The notes under the pieces: model-generated | The model's database searches: none | What the model was told of the DNA's origin: nothing | Seen by the model: the letters and a program-made list of their open reading frames with translations, nothing else | Position numbers and translations under genes: made by a program | Part shown: positions 46,778 through 58,766 of the stretch, one piece after another | Numbering within the stretch: position 1 is the first letter of the stretch | How the letters are laid out: each line of letters opens with the position of its first letter | Source: Rozella allomycis CSF55 | Lineage: Eukaryota; Rozellomycota | Direction: 5' to 3' | NCBI GenBank assembly: GCA_000442015.1 | Contig: KE560790.1 | Location: 1-64,000 of the forward strand | Length of the DNA stretch: 64,000 nucleotides

Positions 46778-48523
46778 ATGAAACATTTTCAATTTAAGAA
46801 ATCGTCACTTATAGTCCCTATACTTTTTGCAATACTTTACATTTGTATCTTTTACAATGTTTCTTCTAAAAAACTAGCACTTGTCAGGATAATTGGTAAT
46901 GATTTGCCTCCTAGACATTCACCTGGTCAAAGTCTTTCTAACCTCAAATTTTTATTGGAGAATGAAGAAGAATTCGCAGACACAGAAAAGATATGGATTA
47001 TTAACAGGATCGTAGACCTTGAAAAAGAAAAGGAAATTATTAGGCTACTTGATCATCACAACAAAACATACTATAGAATACCTTTCGTTATGGAGGAATA
47101 TCAAAATGTAATGTTTAATTATAACAGATTTCACGTACCAGACATAGTTCACAGTAAGGACTTTCAATTGCTTTCCAAAACATTAAAAAACTATGTTTAT
47201 GATGAAATTTATCATTACAAAAATTTATATGCAATGAACAATAACGGTGGACGTCAATTTGCATTAGATGTTGGAAACCAAATAGCAGAATGGACTTTTG
47301 TGTTGGATGGTAATATTTTTCTAACAGAGGAAGCTTTTAATGATATCATGCATGAAATAAAACAATACGGCTCGAAATTCAGATATTTTGTGGTACCAAT
47401 GATTAGACTAACTTCAAATGATCAACTATTAGAACGCAGTGGGCACTGGAAAAGAATTTGGAGAATGAATGCCACTGAAGAACCTCAGATAATCTTTCAT
47501 AAGCGTGCCGCGATGACCTTTAATCCAAATATGAGATATGGAAGAAGGTCTAAAGCTGAATTGCTTTGGAGATTAGGAATCGATTATGGATATTCTAAGA
47601 GAAGAATTTTACCTTGGGAAACAGACATTTCAATAGGCTCAAATAAATTAGCCAAGGAAATAGCTTATGTTTTTAGATTGTTTTCCGGATCTGCAGAACA
47701 AGAAATATCTGGAGGTGGCGGAGCTAGAAATCGTAATAGGCTTTCAGCCATTCAGGCCTTTATTAATGGATTAGACATTAAAGTCATGCAAAAAAGTATT
47801 TCGAACATTTCCCCAAAATATAAATTTCTTCTTTGGGATGAAAATCATTTGTTTAGTGAAAGGATAAAATTTTGGGAAGGAGAAAAGGATAACGCCTTGA
47901 TTACGATTATTGATTATGCTCAAGAAGTTGTAAAATCAAATAAAGAATTGTCAATTGGGAATGATTACACAAAACAATTAAAGGCAGTAGCAATTGCAAG
48001 TTTCTGTACCAACCATAAAATGTTTAACAAATTTGCTTTGAATAACTTTATGAATGGAATTAATTGGATTAACGAGTCTATTCAGAGAAACGAAACATTC
48101 GACAAAATCAACTCCATGTTTTCAATTTTAGAATTGCATGAAGTATTTCGCTTGATACAACCGTTCATGAGTACTGCAGATGAGCATTACTTGGCTTATT
48201 CTTGTAGCATGATTCTTAAGTATTTAAAAGATATGGACATAGAAAATAATTTACCTTCGGCTTTAAACTCTGATGATATGATGTCAATAAACTTGAGTTA
48301 TGATCTTTGGATAACATCATTGTCCTCCATTTCTAATGATTGGTCTGAAATTCATAGAATATTTAGAGACTTACCGTTTCGACATCAAACACATAAAAAT
48401 CATTTTCAAAGTTTGAATCTAAGAAGGCAGTGGAACATTTTAATAGAAATCGGCAAAAGATTTGGTTTTACAATGGAAATTGAAATGAATTGTTTGTACG
48501 ACAACATTGAATTTAGCAACTGA
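46778..48523 (+). CDS. Type II membrane protein, glycosyltransferase-like N-terminus
   Basis: Single-exon, 581 residues. One N-terminal membrane anchor (SLIVPILFAILYICIFY). The luminal N-terminal half contains VRIIGNDLPPRHSPGQSLSN, KIWIINRIVDLEKE, NNGGRQFALDVG and WTFVLDGNIFLTEEA, where LDGN may be the metal/sugar-nucleotide site of a GT-A fold. The C-terminal half (about 350-560) is all-helical (FSILELHEVFRLIQPF), possibly an alpha/alpha-barrel of the alginate-lyase type. Its exact activity is unknown. Two Golgi-type enzymes in this window (also 28947) suggest surface glycan work. Confidence 0.6.
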   Translation: MKHFQFKKSSLIVPILFAILYICIFYNVSSKKLALVRIIGNDLPPRHSPGQSLSNLKFLLENEEEFADTEKIWIINRIVDLEKEKEIIRLLDHHNKTYYRIPFVMEEYQNVMFNYNRFHVPDIVHSKDFQLLSKTLKNYVYDEIYHYKNLYAMNNNGGRQFALDVGNQIAEWTFVLDGNIFLTEEAFNDIMHEIKQYGSKFRYFVVPMIRLTSNDQLLERSGHWKRIWRMNATEEPQIIFHKRAAMTFNPNMRYGRRSKAELLWRLGIDYGYSKRRILPWETDISIGSNKLAKEIAYVFRLFSGSAEQEISGGGGARNRNRLSAIQAFINGLDIKVMQKSISNISPKYKFLLWDENHLFSERIKFWEGEKDNALITIIDYAQEVVKSNKELSIGNDYTKQLKAVAIASFCTNHKMFNKFALNNFMNGINWINESIQRNETFDKINSMFSILELHEVFRLIQPFMSTADEHYLAYSCSMILKYLKDMDIENNLPSALNSDDMMSINLSYDLWITSLSSISNDWSEIHRIFRDLPFRHQTHKNHFQSLNLRRQWNILIEIGKRFGFTMEIEMNCLYDNIEFSN

Positions 48524-48633
48524 TGTGAATAAATTTATGTTTTCTTTGATTTTGTTTTCTACATTATTTGTTCACACACTGTTTAACATTTTTCAGCATT
48601 TTCTCTTTCAATAAAAAGGGAAATTCGTAAATC

Positions 48634-49440
48634 ATGGCATCACATTTAGCCTCTATTTACGGCACTGAAAAAGACAAGTAAAAGATATTTTATCTTTTAA
48701 AAGGGTCAACTGTTCATTCTTTTTTAAAATTGGCGCTTGTAGACACGGTAAATAATTGTCTGAAAAGAAATAGGTGACAGCTGTTCACGCAAACACACAC
48801 GCCCAAACTACAGTTGTACAATGCTGCTTCCGAATTTGTATATTAATCCAGCTCATGATCCTACTTGCACACTTACCAGCGAACAGCAACAGCAACATTT
48901 TAATCTCTTCTACGAGGACCTTTTTGTAGAGCTAGGAAAATATGGAGAAATTGAATTATTGAATATATGTGACAATATTGCTGATCATTTAATCGGGAAT
49001 GTTTATGTTCGTTACGCAGATGAGCTCTCAGCAGGAAAAGCGGTCAAAGATTTAAACAATCGTTGGTACGCTGGTAAAATATAATGATGAATGTTATTTA
49101 AGGAAGGCCTCTTTTTGCGGAACTCTCGCCTGTCACTGATTTTCGTGAAGCGTGCTGCAGACAATATGATATGGGTGAATGCAATAGGGGTGGTTTTTGC
49201 AATTTCATGCATCTGAGAAAACCTGATTCAAAGCTGGAAAAAGAGCTATTTCATGCACAACGTGTTAGCATGCGACTTAAAGAAGAAGAAGAAAATTCAA
49301 AGAAAGAAAAGGGCAAAGAAAAAAGTCGCAGCCGTTCACCAATTAGACGCAGGAGTAAATCTAGAGATCGAAGATCACGTTCAAGAGATAGAGACAGAGA
49401 AAGAAGAAGAAGATCAAGAGACCGACACGATCGTAGATGA
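48634..49440 (+). CDS. U2AF1: Splicing factor U2AF small subunit (U2AF35)
   Basis: 241 residues from four exons (introns 26, 26 and 29 nt). Zinc finger 1 ([20 protein letters not shown]), the UHM domain ([20 protein letters not shown]), and zinc finger 2 ([20 protein letters not shown]) are all intact. An Arg/Ser/Asp-rich tail ends the protein. U2AF35 reads the AG at 3' splice sites. This matters here because several introns in this window appear to end in TG; no obvious change in its zinc fingers explains that. Confidence 0.95.
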
Positions 49441-49901
49441 ATAAATTAATGCTTTTGTCTAACCCATAAAACAATAAAATGATGTTCTTGATCTGTTTTA
49501 TAGTTAATCAGACCAAAAACATCATTTATTTTTTAAATTAATCGTTGCATTTATAAAGCTTAATTTAACATAAAATCGATACTTTTCAAATGACGAAATC
49601 TTCCTTCAAAATCCTATTCTTTAGTCTTTTGTTTTACTCTAGACTCTAGTCAATGCAAGGCAGCTATTGTTTTTCGTCCAAATGCTTGAAGTACAGAACA
49701 GATATATTAGAATAATGTAATAACTAAATGAGTCAAATAACTTACGTTAAGTTATTCAAAAGTTATTAAATTTAGAAAAACGCGATAGTGTGATCATGTG
49801 TTAGAACTTAGTACTTCATGCGGTTAAACTAGGAATCCTTAAAGTATCTATTATCCAGTATAGGAACAATTATAAACTTTTTAGATGTATAAGATAATGT
49901 T
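49441..49901. other. Intergenic region with a long imperfect hairpin
   Basis: 461 bp between U2AF1 and DOM34, both stops facing in. It holds the inverted repeat at 49477-49527 and otherwise AT-rich sequence without frames or tRNA. It is one of the largest gene-free stretches in the window, so a small non-coding RNA is possible but not recognised. Confidence 0.4.
49477..49527. repeat. Imperfect inverted repeat (19-bp arms, 13-nt loop)
   Basis: Arms 49477-49495 and 49509-49527 pair as AAATGATGTT-TTG-TCTG against CAGA-CAA-AACATCATTT with two single mismatches. It begins 37 bp after the U2AF1 stop and could be a 3' UTR structure or part of a small RNA. Confidence 0.6.
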
Positions 49902-51151
49902 TTATTTTGCATCCATCTCTAATTCTTCGGGGATTGCATAGTTCAATATCGAAGCGACTCCCGTAAGTTGTGAAAGTTCTAGATATTTAAAAAAATCGAT
50001 AGTTACTCTCTCCAGTAATATGAGAACTCGAAAATATATAAACGTTAGCACCCTGCCGCTTGGCATGTTCAACAAGGGCAATATATTTTTTTCTCGTGGG
50101 AATATCTGCCGATCTAAAAAAGCATACTATAATATCTACCTGAATAGACCGTCAGTAACAAACAATGTTTTAATTGCATGATTTTCTGCGGCGATATTGA
50201 CACTGTCGAAACCGTATGTGACTCTGTCAGGATCATGCTTTAGCATTTCATGAAATTTATTAAATTCTTTAATTTCTTTGGCATATTTAGTATCTGATAG
50301 TCTATGTTGTATACTTGGATCTTGCAAAACTTCACTCAACGCAGACTTATGCCCTGTTGAGCAATGGACAAGTAAAAACTTATTCTTAGCATCAAAAATT
50401 ATTTTAGAGTTTTGGGATTGAGCTTCCTTCATGATGTATGAAAATAATTGATCTTTCAAAAACCCGGGCGAAGCAATAATGATAGCTTTCATATCCGCTA
50501 GCGGGATATGTTTAATTATAGCATTATAAATCTGCTCCATAAACTTATTTTGTGCCTTTTCTCTTTGAGTGGTAGATCCTAATCTCTTTTTCGGTATATT
50601 CACCTCTATTCTTTGCATCACAACAATCATATTGTCTGTAACTAAACATACATTGGCCAATCCTAATTTACGGAGTACAGAATAATTACCATCTTGCAAA
50701 ATTACAGCCCCAATTTCCGCCTTACTTTTCACGTGACAAATCTGATCTATACGCTCCAAACTAATAATATCCCACTCATCTTTAAAGAGCTTGAACTCAT
50801 TATTAATACAAAGATCAATTGTATGATACGACCCCAGTTTAACGTGTTTATTTTCCACACAGACTCTGCCGTTAACTCTAATAACACCCATAGACATATC
50901 TCCCTCAATAGCGTATATTTCAATAGTTAGATACAATCGCATTTTGTTTGAGTCAACACTGCCAGTTGAAGATTCTGTCTGTACTTTCCTGTTTTAATTT
51001 GAAATGCAACAATATACCTTATTGTACTACAAGTAAGCTTATCACCAATACATAAGAGATTATATATATGCCACATATCTTCTAAATCTTCTGGTAGCAA
51101 TTTAATCGTTCCAGAGGCATCTTTTTGCAAAAATTTATGCAAAACTTTCAT
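49902..51151 (-). CDS. DOM34: Ribosome-rescue factor Dom34 / Pelota
   Basis: 388 residues after introns of 29, 26 and 28 nt. Domain 1 (MKVLHKFLQKDASGTIKLLP, EDLEDMWHIYNLLCIGD), central domain (VIRVNGRVCVENKHVKLGSY, KAIIIASPGFLKDQLFSYIM) and C-terminal eL30-like domain (VNIAAENHAIKTLFVTDGLF, LTGVASILNYAIPEEL) are all present, with an acidic end. Pelota is an eRF1 relative lacking the GGQ motif and acts with Hbs1 in no-go and non-stop decay. It is 22 bp downstream of a small membrane-protein gene. Confidence 0.93.
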
Positions 51152-51173
51152 TTATGAAAAATCAGACATCAAA

Positions 51174-51647
51174 TTATGAATTAAGCCATTTATTAAACAA
51201 ATCTGCAGTGCCTGAGATATTTTTATAGTTTTCATCGCCTAGAAATGAGCTTGTACTACATGGTAATTGCATACCTTCAGCATTTACCAGCACCAAAGTA
51301 TATGAAGAGTGTTGTTTAATTAATACATTATGTACCTGCTCCTTTGATTCCAATTTTATTATTGAGCTAAGGCAATGTTCATTTATCAAGAACCCTAGTT
51401 TTGTTTGCCTCTTTATCGCTGTTCTTTCTTTCCTATTAACAATAATTGTCTCCTTGAAGCTTAATGAATTAAAACCAAGAATTAGTGACATAAATATTGC
51501 AACGGATTTCCAAGGCCATTGATCCTCTAGCGCTGCGAGAAATAAGCCAACTAGAACAACACCAGTGGAAAAGATGTGCTCTTTATATTCAGGGTATATT
51601 GTTAGTTGTGAAATATTGTCTTCTGATGTTTTTAGTTCTATTGACAT
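51174..51647 (-). CDS. Small membrane protein, unassigned
   Basis: Single-exon, 157 residues. Two closely spaced hydrophobic helices (about 28-62: STGVVLVGLFLAAL and WKSVAIFMSLILGF) are followed by a soluble domain with alternating beta-like strands (ETIIVNRKERTAIKRQTKLG, HSSYTLVLVNAEGMQLP). The fold could resemble PIG-H or a bacterial PH-like domain, but key signatures are absent. Not recognised. Confidence 0.55.
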   Translation of the reverse strand: MSIELKTSEDNISQLTIYPEYKEHIFSTGVVLVGLFLAALEDQWPWKSVAIFMSLILGFNSLSFKETIIVNRKERTAIKRQTKLGFLINEHCLSSIIKLESKEQVHNVLIKQHSSYTLVLVNAEGMQLPCSTSSFLGDENYKNISGTADLFNKWLNS

Positions 51648-51785
51648 CCTTAATTACTTGTCGCCTGTCGGAGTTTTGATATGCAGAATTCATATTTCAT
51701 ATTGAGAGCAAAATGATAAAACTAAGTAAATGTAAGATACATCGAAGAGCAAAACTTTATTAAAACTCACAATTGCTCGTTATAC

Positions 51786-52801
51786 TTAATTCTTGTCGTC
51801 ATTAAAGTTCTTCCAGTACATGCCATATTCAAAAAAGAATACCGTTTTAACAAAAGAGGGTAACACTGCGTAAACATTTGTCGGAAAGGGAATGAGAGGA
51901 CTTGTTGATTGTTTATATTCAATGTATTCTTGAGAACCCGAAAACTTTTTATTAGACGACTGCTCTGCCAATGGCACTCCTGTGATGAATTCAGAATATA
52001 TAATTTACCTGATACAAACATCAACAATAAAAATGTTAAAATTGGCGAAGATATTGAAAAATATCCCAGAGCATTGTTTACGGCATGACCAGAACAAGAA
52101 ATAATAAATACCCCGATCCAAAGTAAAATTTCCCCAAAATAATTTGGATGTCTTGAATATTTCCAAAGTCCAGTTTTCAAAAGTGTCTTTCGTTTCTCTG
52201 GGTCACTATTGTGACTTGCTTTTGCATTATCGGCTACTGCTTCACAAACAAAGCCCAATATCTAATTAAATGTTAAAGTTCAATATACCCATAGCAACAA
52301 TCCAAATATATCAAGGCCGTTAATTGGAGTATCAATGACGTAAGAGTTGGTCAATGTTACAGGTAATGATACAACCCAAACCCATATAATTTGAAAAATC
52401 CAGAAGCCTAAGAACTGGATAAAGTTTGATCTCATTTCATTAAAGCGATCATCTTTGCCTCGACGAAGAACTCGCGCCAATAAGAAAGAGCCAAGTCTTA
52501 CACCCCAAATTAGTACCAAAACGGTCAGCATGATCTGTCTTGGATAATATGTTTGCTGTATGAAAAATACTACTAACGCATTAAGTATAAAATTAGTGCA
52601 TCCAGCAAAATCAGTGACCTTATCTCGTGGGCACCAACAGATTACCTTGTCGAATTGCATCGAATAAGCAACAAAAAAGAAAGAAATTTGCATAATAGTT
52701 GTGATAATTAAGGTGAACAGAACATAGTATTGATCAATCGGAGCTGTTGCAACCATTTTACGAAATTTGGGAAGATTCTTAAGATAAAAATACACTTTCA
52801 T
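51786..52801 (-). CDS. DUF1295 / steroid-5-alpha-reductase-like membrane protein
   Basis: About 319 residues with introns of 27 and 29 nt. Six or more membrane helices; the family core is WGVRLGSFLLARVLRRGKDD, RSNFIQFLGFWIFQIIWVWV and GLWKYSRHPNYFGEILLWIG, the NADPH-binding C-terminal motif of the ICMT/5-alpha-reductase superfamily. Members are ER enzymes of unknown substrate, often lipid-related. Confidence 0.85.
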
Positions 52802-53207
52802 AAAAATGAAGAAAAGATAATATGAATGATTTTAGTAGGTTATTAGGTGAGATATTTCATTTATTTCAAGAACTTTTCTCACATCTCTGCTGTGTTAAAA
52901 TTTAGATCTACAAACCTTTAAACCTTTTCCACGTAAAATTCTACACTTCATATTTGACATGAAATTTGCCTATAATTTGTTTTTTTCTAACTGTACTGAT
53001 CCGACATGTCCATAAAAGTTTTGCTAGAATGTTCTAAAACACGAAAATCAGAATACAAATTTCAATCTGTAAAATTACATCTAACACAATATAATCTCAA
53101 ATCTAATAAAGCAGCATCTATAAATACCAATTTAAGAAAAGGTGTGCGACCCTTTTACCTTTTCGGGGCTTAGATTCCGTCTGTTCACTTGTGGCTAGGT
53201 CAGTTAA
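52802..53207. other. Divergent promoter region
   Basis: 406 bp between the divergent DUF1295 and ABCC transporter genes. It contains a two-unit heat-shock-like element, AGAATGTTCT, at 53026-53035, about 175 bp before the transporter ATG. Otherwise AT-rich with no gene seen. Confidence 0.5.
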
Positions 53208-56200
53208 ATGAATTCTGATTTTGCGACATCGAGTGCGTACTTGTTAACGAACGACAGTGTACCTGTAGAGGAGAGCAAGAAATCTCCTTCTGAGAATGTG
53301 TCAAAAGTATCTTATGTGTTATTCAGCTGGGTGAATCCTTTGATAAAACTGGGTAAAAAGAAGCCGCTGGAACAAGTTGACATGCCTGTATCACCGTAAT
53401 TATGTTTTGGTTGTGAAATAGAAAAAATTTGATGGCGAAAGACAGTTGTGAGAGGTTTTTGGAGGCGTGGGAAGATAGGATCCGAAAGAAAAAGAAGCCT
53501 AGTGTTTTCAAGGCTTTGGTAAGATTTTGAGTTGTGTTTAAGCTAGGCAACTGCTTTTTGGAAGGAACATGCGTTGGTTGGACTGTTGACGTTTACAGAG
53601 GCGATGTTGAATATTTTGTCTGGAGTTGTGTTTAATTTATTTTTGGAGAATATTGAAAAGAGAGGAGATGAAATGGAAAGATATTATCTTGTGAGTGGAT
53701 TAATATTATTGATGTTTTCACTTGCTACTATCCATCATCATGTGTTTTATCATAACAATTTATTTGGGATGCTTGCAAAGAATGCAGTGACGGCAGCCTT
53801 GTATAAAAAGTCTTTAAAGTTGAGAATTGGCCAGCAGTCCTCTACTGGAAAGTTGGTTAATTTGATGTCTAACGATGTTCAAAAGTTTGAGGACTGTGGA
53901 AGATTTGTTCAGTATTTGTATATTTCGCCTATACAGACGTTAATTTGTTTTGGGTATTTGATGCATTTGTTGGGATGGCAATCAGCCGTTGCTGGAATGG
54001 CTGTTCTTCTTTCAGTGATTCCAATCCAAGGAATGCTATCAAAGAAGCTTTCAAACTTAAGAACCAGAATAATTGGCCACAGAGATACAAGAATTAGATA
54101 TTTGAGTGATGTTTTGAATGGAATACAAATATTGAAATGTTATGCCTGGCATTACGCATTTAAAGATCATATAATGAATGTTCGTAATAAGGAAATGAAA
54201 GCAACCATTTCTAGTGGATTGATTACATCTTTCAATGATTCTTTTTACGCTTGGTCTTCAGGTAAATGAATTTGTTATATTTGAAATAAGCATTGTTAGT
54301 GTTTTGTGTCTGTGGGACAAGATTTTACATTGGAGAGCCAATAGAGGCAGCAGTATTGTTTCCATCTATTGCTTTGTTTAATATAATCAAGTTGACCATG
54401 TGTTTATTTTTTCCTATTGCTGTTCAATTCACTGCAGAGGCTGCGTAAGTTATTATTTGATATTTAAAAAGTGTTTCAGCAAAGAGAGTTGAAGAAATTT
54501 TGTTGCAAGAAGAAGTAAAGAAAGATTTGAAACAAATTGAATGTTTGGAAACTGAAGATGTTGCCATTTCAATGGATGATGCGACCTTTACCTGGAACGA
54601 AGATACTTTATGTTTAGAAGATATAAAGATGGAATTGAAAAAGGGAGAATTATGTGCGATTATTGGAAAATTTGGATCAGGGAAATCTAGTCTTTTATTA
54701 AGTTTAATGAATGAACTGACCAGGGTCAAAGGGGATGTTAAAGTAAATGGAAAAATCAGTTATGCATCTCAGCAGCCATGGATACTTCCTGCAACAATTA
54801 AAGACAATATTCTTTTCGGCAGAGAATATAATGAAGAAAGATTTAAACAAGTTTTGAAAGCTAGTGCATTAGAGTCTGATATAAAGCTATTTTCACAGGG
54901 AGTTGATACAATGCTTGGAGAGAGAGGTTATAATGTTTCCGGGGGTCAAAAAGCAAGAATTTCACTAGCTAGAGCGTTGTATGATGAAGAAGCAGATATA
55001 TTCTTGTTGGATGATGTTTTGTCAGCATTAGATAATAAAGTTGGGAATCAAGTGTTTCATAAAGTGAAAGAATTATTGCAAGGAAAAACTTGTTTGATTG
55101 TTTCTCATCAACTCCACATTGCAAGGTTTTGCGATAAATTGATGGTGCTTGATAATGGAAGACAAGAATATTTTGGATCTTATAATGATTTGATGAATTC
55201 AGAAAATAAATTATCTGATATTTTAAAGAAATTTGATGCCAAGGAAGAACAAGTGAAAGAAGAAAAGAAAGAAGACAAGGGTGTTGAAGAAAAGCCACAA
55301 TTGTCAGAAGATGCAATTGAAGTTATTTCAGGGGAAGATCGTCAAGTTGGATCAATTTCATTTTCAACGTATAAAAGTTTCTTTAAAAAGTGTGGTGGAT
55401 ATTTAATTTGTTTCTTTATAATGTTTCTGATGGTAGCAGGACAAGTGGCTATTATAACGACTGATAAATGGTTATCTAATTGGGCAGAGATTAAAGATAA
55501 AGATAAACAATTGGACATGAAACATTTCTACACTTATTTGATTAGAACTGTTATTATTATTCTATTGTGTACAACGAGAGCGTTGACTTTCTATTATGCA
55601 GTTATAATGGCAGCAGCTAAAATATTTAGTGAAATGCTTTCTTCGATATTGCGAGCGCCAATGTCATTTTTCCAAACTAATCCACAAGGAAGAATTTTGA
55701 ATAGATTTACTAAAGATCAATCATTTGTAGAAGAAACTTTACCGTGGACTTTGTTTGATGTTATTCAATGTATTTGTATTGATGTTGGAATAATTGCAAT
55801 CACTGCAATGACATTTCCAATGGCTTTATTAACTTTAATTCCAATCGTTTGGATTTCAATCTATTATAGAAATGCATATGTAGCTTCATCACGTGAGATT
55901 AAAAGATTGGATGCCATTTCAAGATCTCCAATCTATTCTTTTCTTTCAACTTCATTATCTGGTTTAGCCACAATTAGAACCATGAAAAAAGAAGAAGAAT
56001 TTAATCAAGCGTTTTATTTTAAACAAGATCAAAATACAAATTGTAATTTTGCTTTTCAAATGGTTTCCAGATGGCTGGGTATTAGATTAGATCTTGCTGC
56101 TTCTTTTCTCTTCACTGCCGCTGCTGTAATGTCAATTCTATTAATAGATTCAATGGACGCAGGTTCTATTGGATTGGGATTGGCTTATATGATGGAATTA

Positions 56201-57186
56201 ATCAATTTAATTCAATGGACTGTTAGACAAATTAGTGAAGTTGAGAATTTAATGACTTCAGTTGAAAGAACAATTACTTATACTGAATTAGAAAGTGAAG
56301 CGTCTGAAGAAAATTCTATTTCTATTCCATCAGATTGGCCAAGCAAGGGTAAAATAGAATTCAATAATTTAACTCTTCGTTATCCTTCAAATCCAAATCC
56401 TATTCTATCAAACATTTCTTGTCTAATAAACTCTGGTGAAAAAGTTGGCCTTGTTGGTAGAACTGGCGCTGGAAAATCTTCTTTAATGACAACTCTCTTT
56501 AGACTTGTTGAAACTGATGAAAACTCTATTCTAATTGACGACATTCCAATCAGCAAAGTTGGTTTAATGAAATTAAGAAGTTCAATCTCTATAATCCCTC
56601 AAGATCGTAACAAATTATCCTTTTCTTAATCTAGCATTTCTTTTCAAAGGGTCTCTAAGATTCAACTTGAATCCTTTCAATGAATTCACCGATGAAGATA
56701 TTTGGAAAGCTTTAGAAATAGTTGGTCTCAAAAACTCTGTTCAAAAGTAAATTTATTCTCTTCTTTCAAATTAGACTTTCTGAAAAACTGGAAACTGAAA
56801 TTCAAGAAAATGGCGCCAATTTCTCTGTTGGTGAACGCCAATTGTTTTGTCTAGTCAGAGCTCTTTTAAGAAATTCCAACATTCTTTTAATGGATGAAGC
56901 AACTGCTTCTATTGATCCCGCCACCACTGAATGCATTCAAAAATGTATTCAAGAACAATTCAAACACGCCACTGTTTTAACTATCGCTCATCGTCTGCCA
57001 ACAATCATGGACTATGACAGAGTTTTGGTTTTGGAAAAGGGTCAACTAGTGGAAGCTGATCATCCTTTCAATCTACTCTCAAAAGACACAGGTTACTTTA
57101 AGGATCTCGTTAAAGCGCTTGGCCCCGAAGGCGAAAAATCTATGCTTGCTATCGCAAAAGAATCATTTTTAAATAAAAAGGTCTAA
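53208..57186 (+). CDS. ABCC (MRP)-type full ABC transporter
   Basis: About 1,270 residues with introns of 26-29 nt. Order: short N-terminus without TMD0 ([20 protein letters not shown]), TMD1, NBD1 ([38 protein letters not shown]), TMD2 (after [13 protein letters not shown]) and NBD2 ([38 protein letters not shown]). NBD1 Walker B ends in Asp where NBD2 has Glu, giving the one degenerate ATP site usual for ABCC proteins. Export of glutathione conjugates, drugs or organic anions is typical of the family. A heat-shock-like site lies upstream. Confidence 0.93.
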
Positions 57187-57196
57187 TTTATTTCAA

Positions 57197-58705
57197 TTAT
57201 TTTCTCCTATGCAATGTTGGCTTCCATAAACTATTGCGCAGATACTCGCGTGAGACCAATTCAATGTACCCTTGATAATACAACACATCATCAAGAACTT
57301 CTCTAGACTCGGATTTGAGTTTTGGACTATTTATGATTTGAAGCCATTCTTCAGCTGTCGGGAAAAAGGACTTGTAGCTCTCATCGGTGCTAGAAATACG
57401 TAATTGTCTCATAAAATATTTTATGGCCTTCAATACTGAACCGTCGTATTTAACGGACTTTGGAAGATCTAAATCTACTTGGTTAATGAAGAGTTTTATA
57501 GTCTGGAATCTCTGAAGAGTCACTTGAAAAATATTAGCTATATAAACTGCCAGACTGAAATTTTTGTCTTCCATGGCGTAAACAACATAATACTTTGCCA
57601 GTTCAGTCAAATCTGGCTTTTCGTACTGAGTTTCCCAAAAAGCTCGCATATTCGCAACCGCAATCTTGAACCTTTCATCGACAGTATCAATTTTAACAAT
57701 CAAGTCTATACGTTCGTCCATGACATCTCTAAAACCACGTAAAAGTCTAATCATTTGATTTTCATCAATTTGAAAAGCCCCAGACTCCTTTATCATATCA
57801 TGATTGAGTAGATCTATCAATTTCGGGCTCTTTAATGTAAGTGCTTTATCTAAAATTGTGTCGAGACATAACTCCCCGCACTTGATTATTTCGACAATGA
57901 TTGCTTCCTTAAATAGAATAGGTTTTTCAACAAAACGATCTAAATCAAAGAGAGCTTCATAAATATAGCCATTTCTCGCAAACAATTCGAGCATGTAATT
58001 AGGTCTTGTAGTTGTTCTTAACAAGCCTCGCCCTGATATCAGCCTGAAAAGAATGTCTTTTTCGTCTTGAGAAAGATCTTTCATGGAATCTGCTTCAATA
58101 TTCCACTTGTTGATAATTTTTCGTGCCAAAATACTCTCCTGGTTTAACGCGTTAAGTAAAAAGGAAACATCTTTAAGGGGTCTTCCTATCACTGGAAAAT
58201 TATGAATCATTTCTATTTTGTAATCATTGTATGAATAAGGATCAAATATCATAGATTCACAGACAGATAATCTATTGTGCACTACTGCGTATAGGAATGT
58301 GGCCATAATATGACGCTCTCCTAATACGTATTTTAAATAATGTAAAAGTTCCATATCTACTGCGTGTTTAGCTTTAGCTAGTACATCGCCTTCCATCTGA
58401 GTCGAGTGGGTTGAAACAAAGTCGCAAACAAGTACTCCAGCACTCTCCGTCGAATACTGACGATCCTCTCTGTTTGTTGCTGTTAGTGTGGCCGTAGAAA
58501 GAGCGTAATCACAAAGCTTGTATGCATCTACCTTGTATTCTATAAGGAGCTCGTCAACGTTGAAGGTTAAATCCTTGAGATTTTCTAAGACAAGATTATA
58601 ACTTTCTACGAGACTCAGAGAGCCATTTTCCGAAGCACCAACGAGGTTGATACTAAAGCTTAACAAGAAACATCCTATAAGCGCTATTTGAGAAAGAAAA
58701 TTCAT
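57197..58705 (-). CDS. Predicted-secreted protein of unknown function
   Basis: Single-exon, 502 residues. A clear signal peptide (MNFLSQIALIGCFLLSFSIN, then VGA before SENG) is followed by about 480 residues of mainly helical sequence without recognised domain (for example LLHYLKYVLGERHIMATFLY and LARKIINKWNIEADSMKDLS). No membrane helix after the signal, no ER-retention signal (ends LHRRK). Its stop is 10 bp from the convergent transporter stop. It is a good candidate lineage-specific secreted protein. Confidence 0.65.
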   Translation of the reverse strand: MNFLSQIALIGCFLLSFSINLVGASENGSLSLVESYNLVLENLKDLTFNVDELLIEYKVDAYKLCDYALSTATLTATNREDRQYSTESAGVLVCDFVSTHSTQMEGDVLAKAKHAVDMELLHYLKYVLGERHIMATFLYAVVHNRLSVCESMIFDPYSYNDYKIEMIHNFPVIGRPLKDVSFLLNALNQESILARKIINKWNIEADSMKDLSQDEKDILFRLISGRGLLRTTTRPNYMLELFARNGYIYEALFDLDRFVEKPILFKEAIIVEIIKCGELCLDTILDKALTLKSPKLIDLLNHDMIKESGAFQIDENQMIRLLRGFRDVMDERIDLIVKIDTVDERFKIAVANMRAFWETQYEKPDLTELAKYYVVYAMEDKNFSLAVYIANIFQVTLQRFQTIKLFINQVDLDLPKSVKYDGSVLKAIKYFMRQLRISSTDESYKSFFPTAEEWLQIINSPKLKSESREVLDDVLYYQGYIELVSREYLRNSLWKPTLHRRK

Positions 58706-58766
58706 ATTTTAGCCAGGGTCACATGTGATCACGTGTAAATTTTATAGATCTCGGAAAATTGAATAT

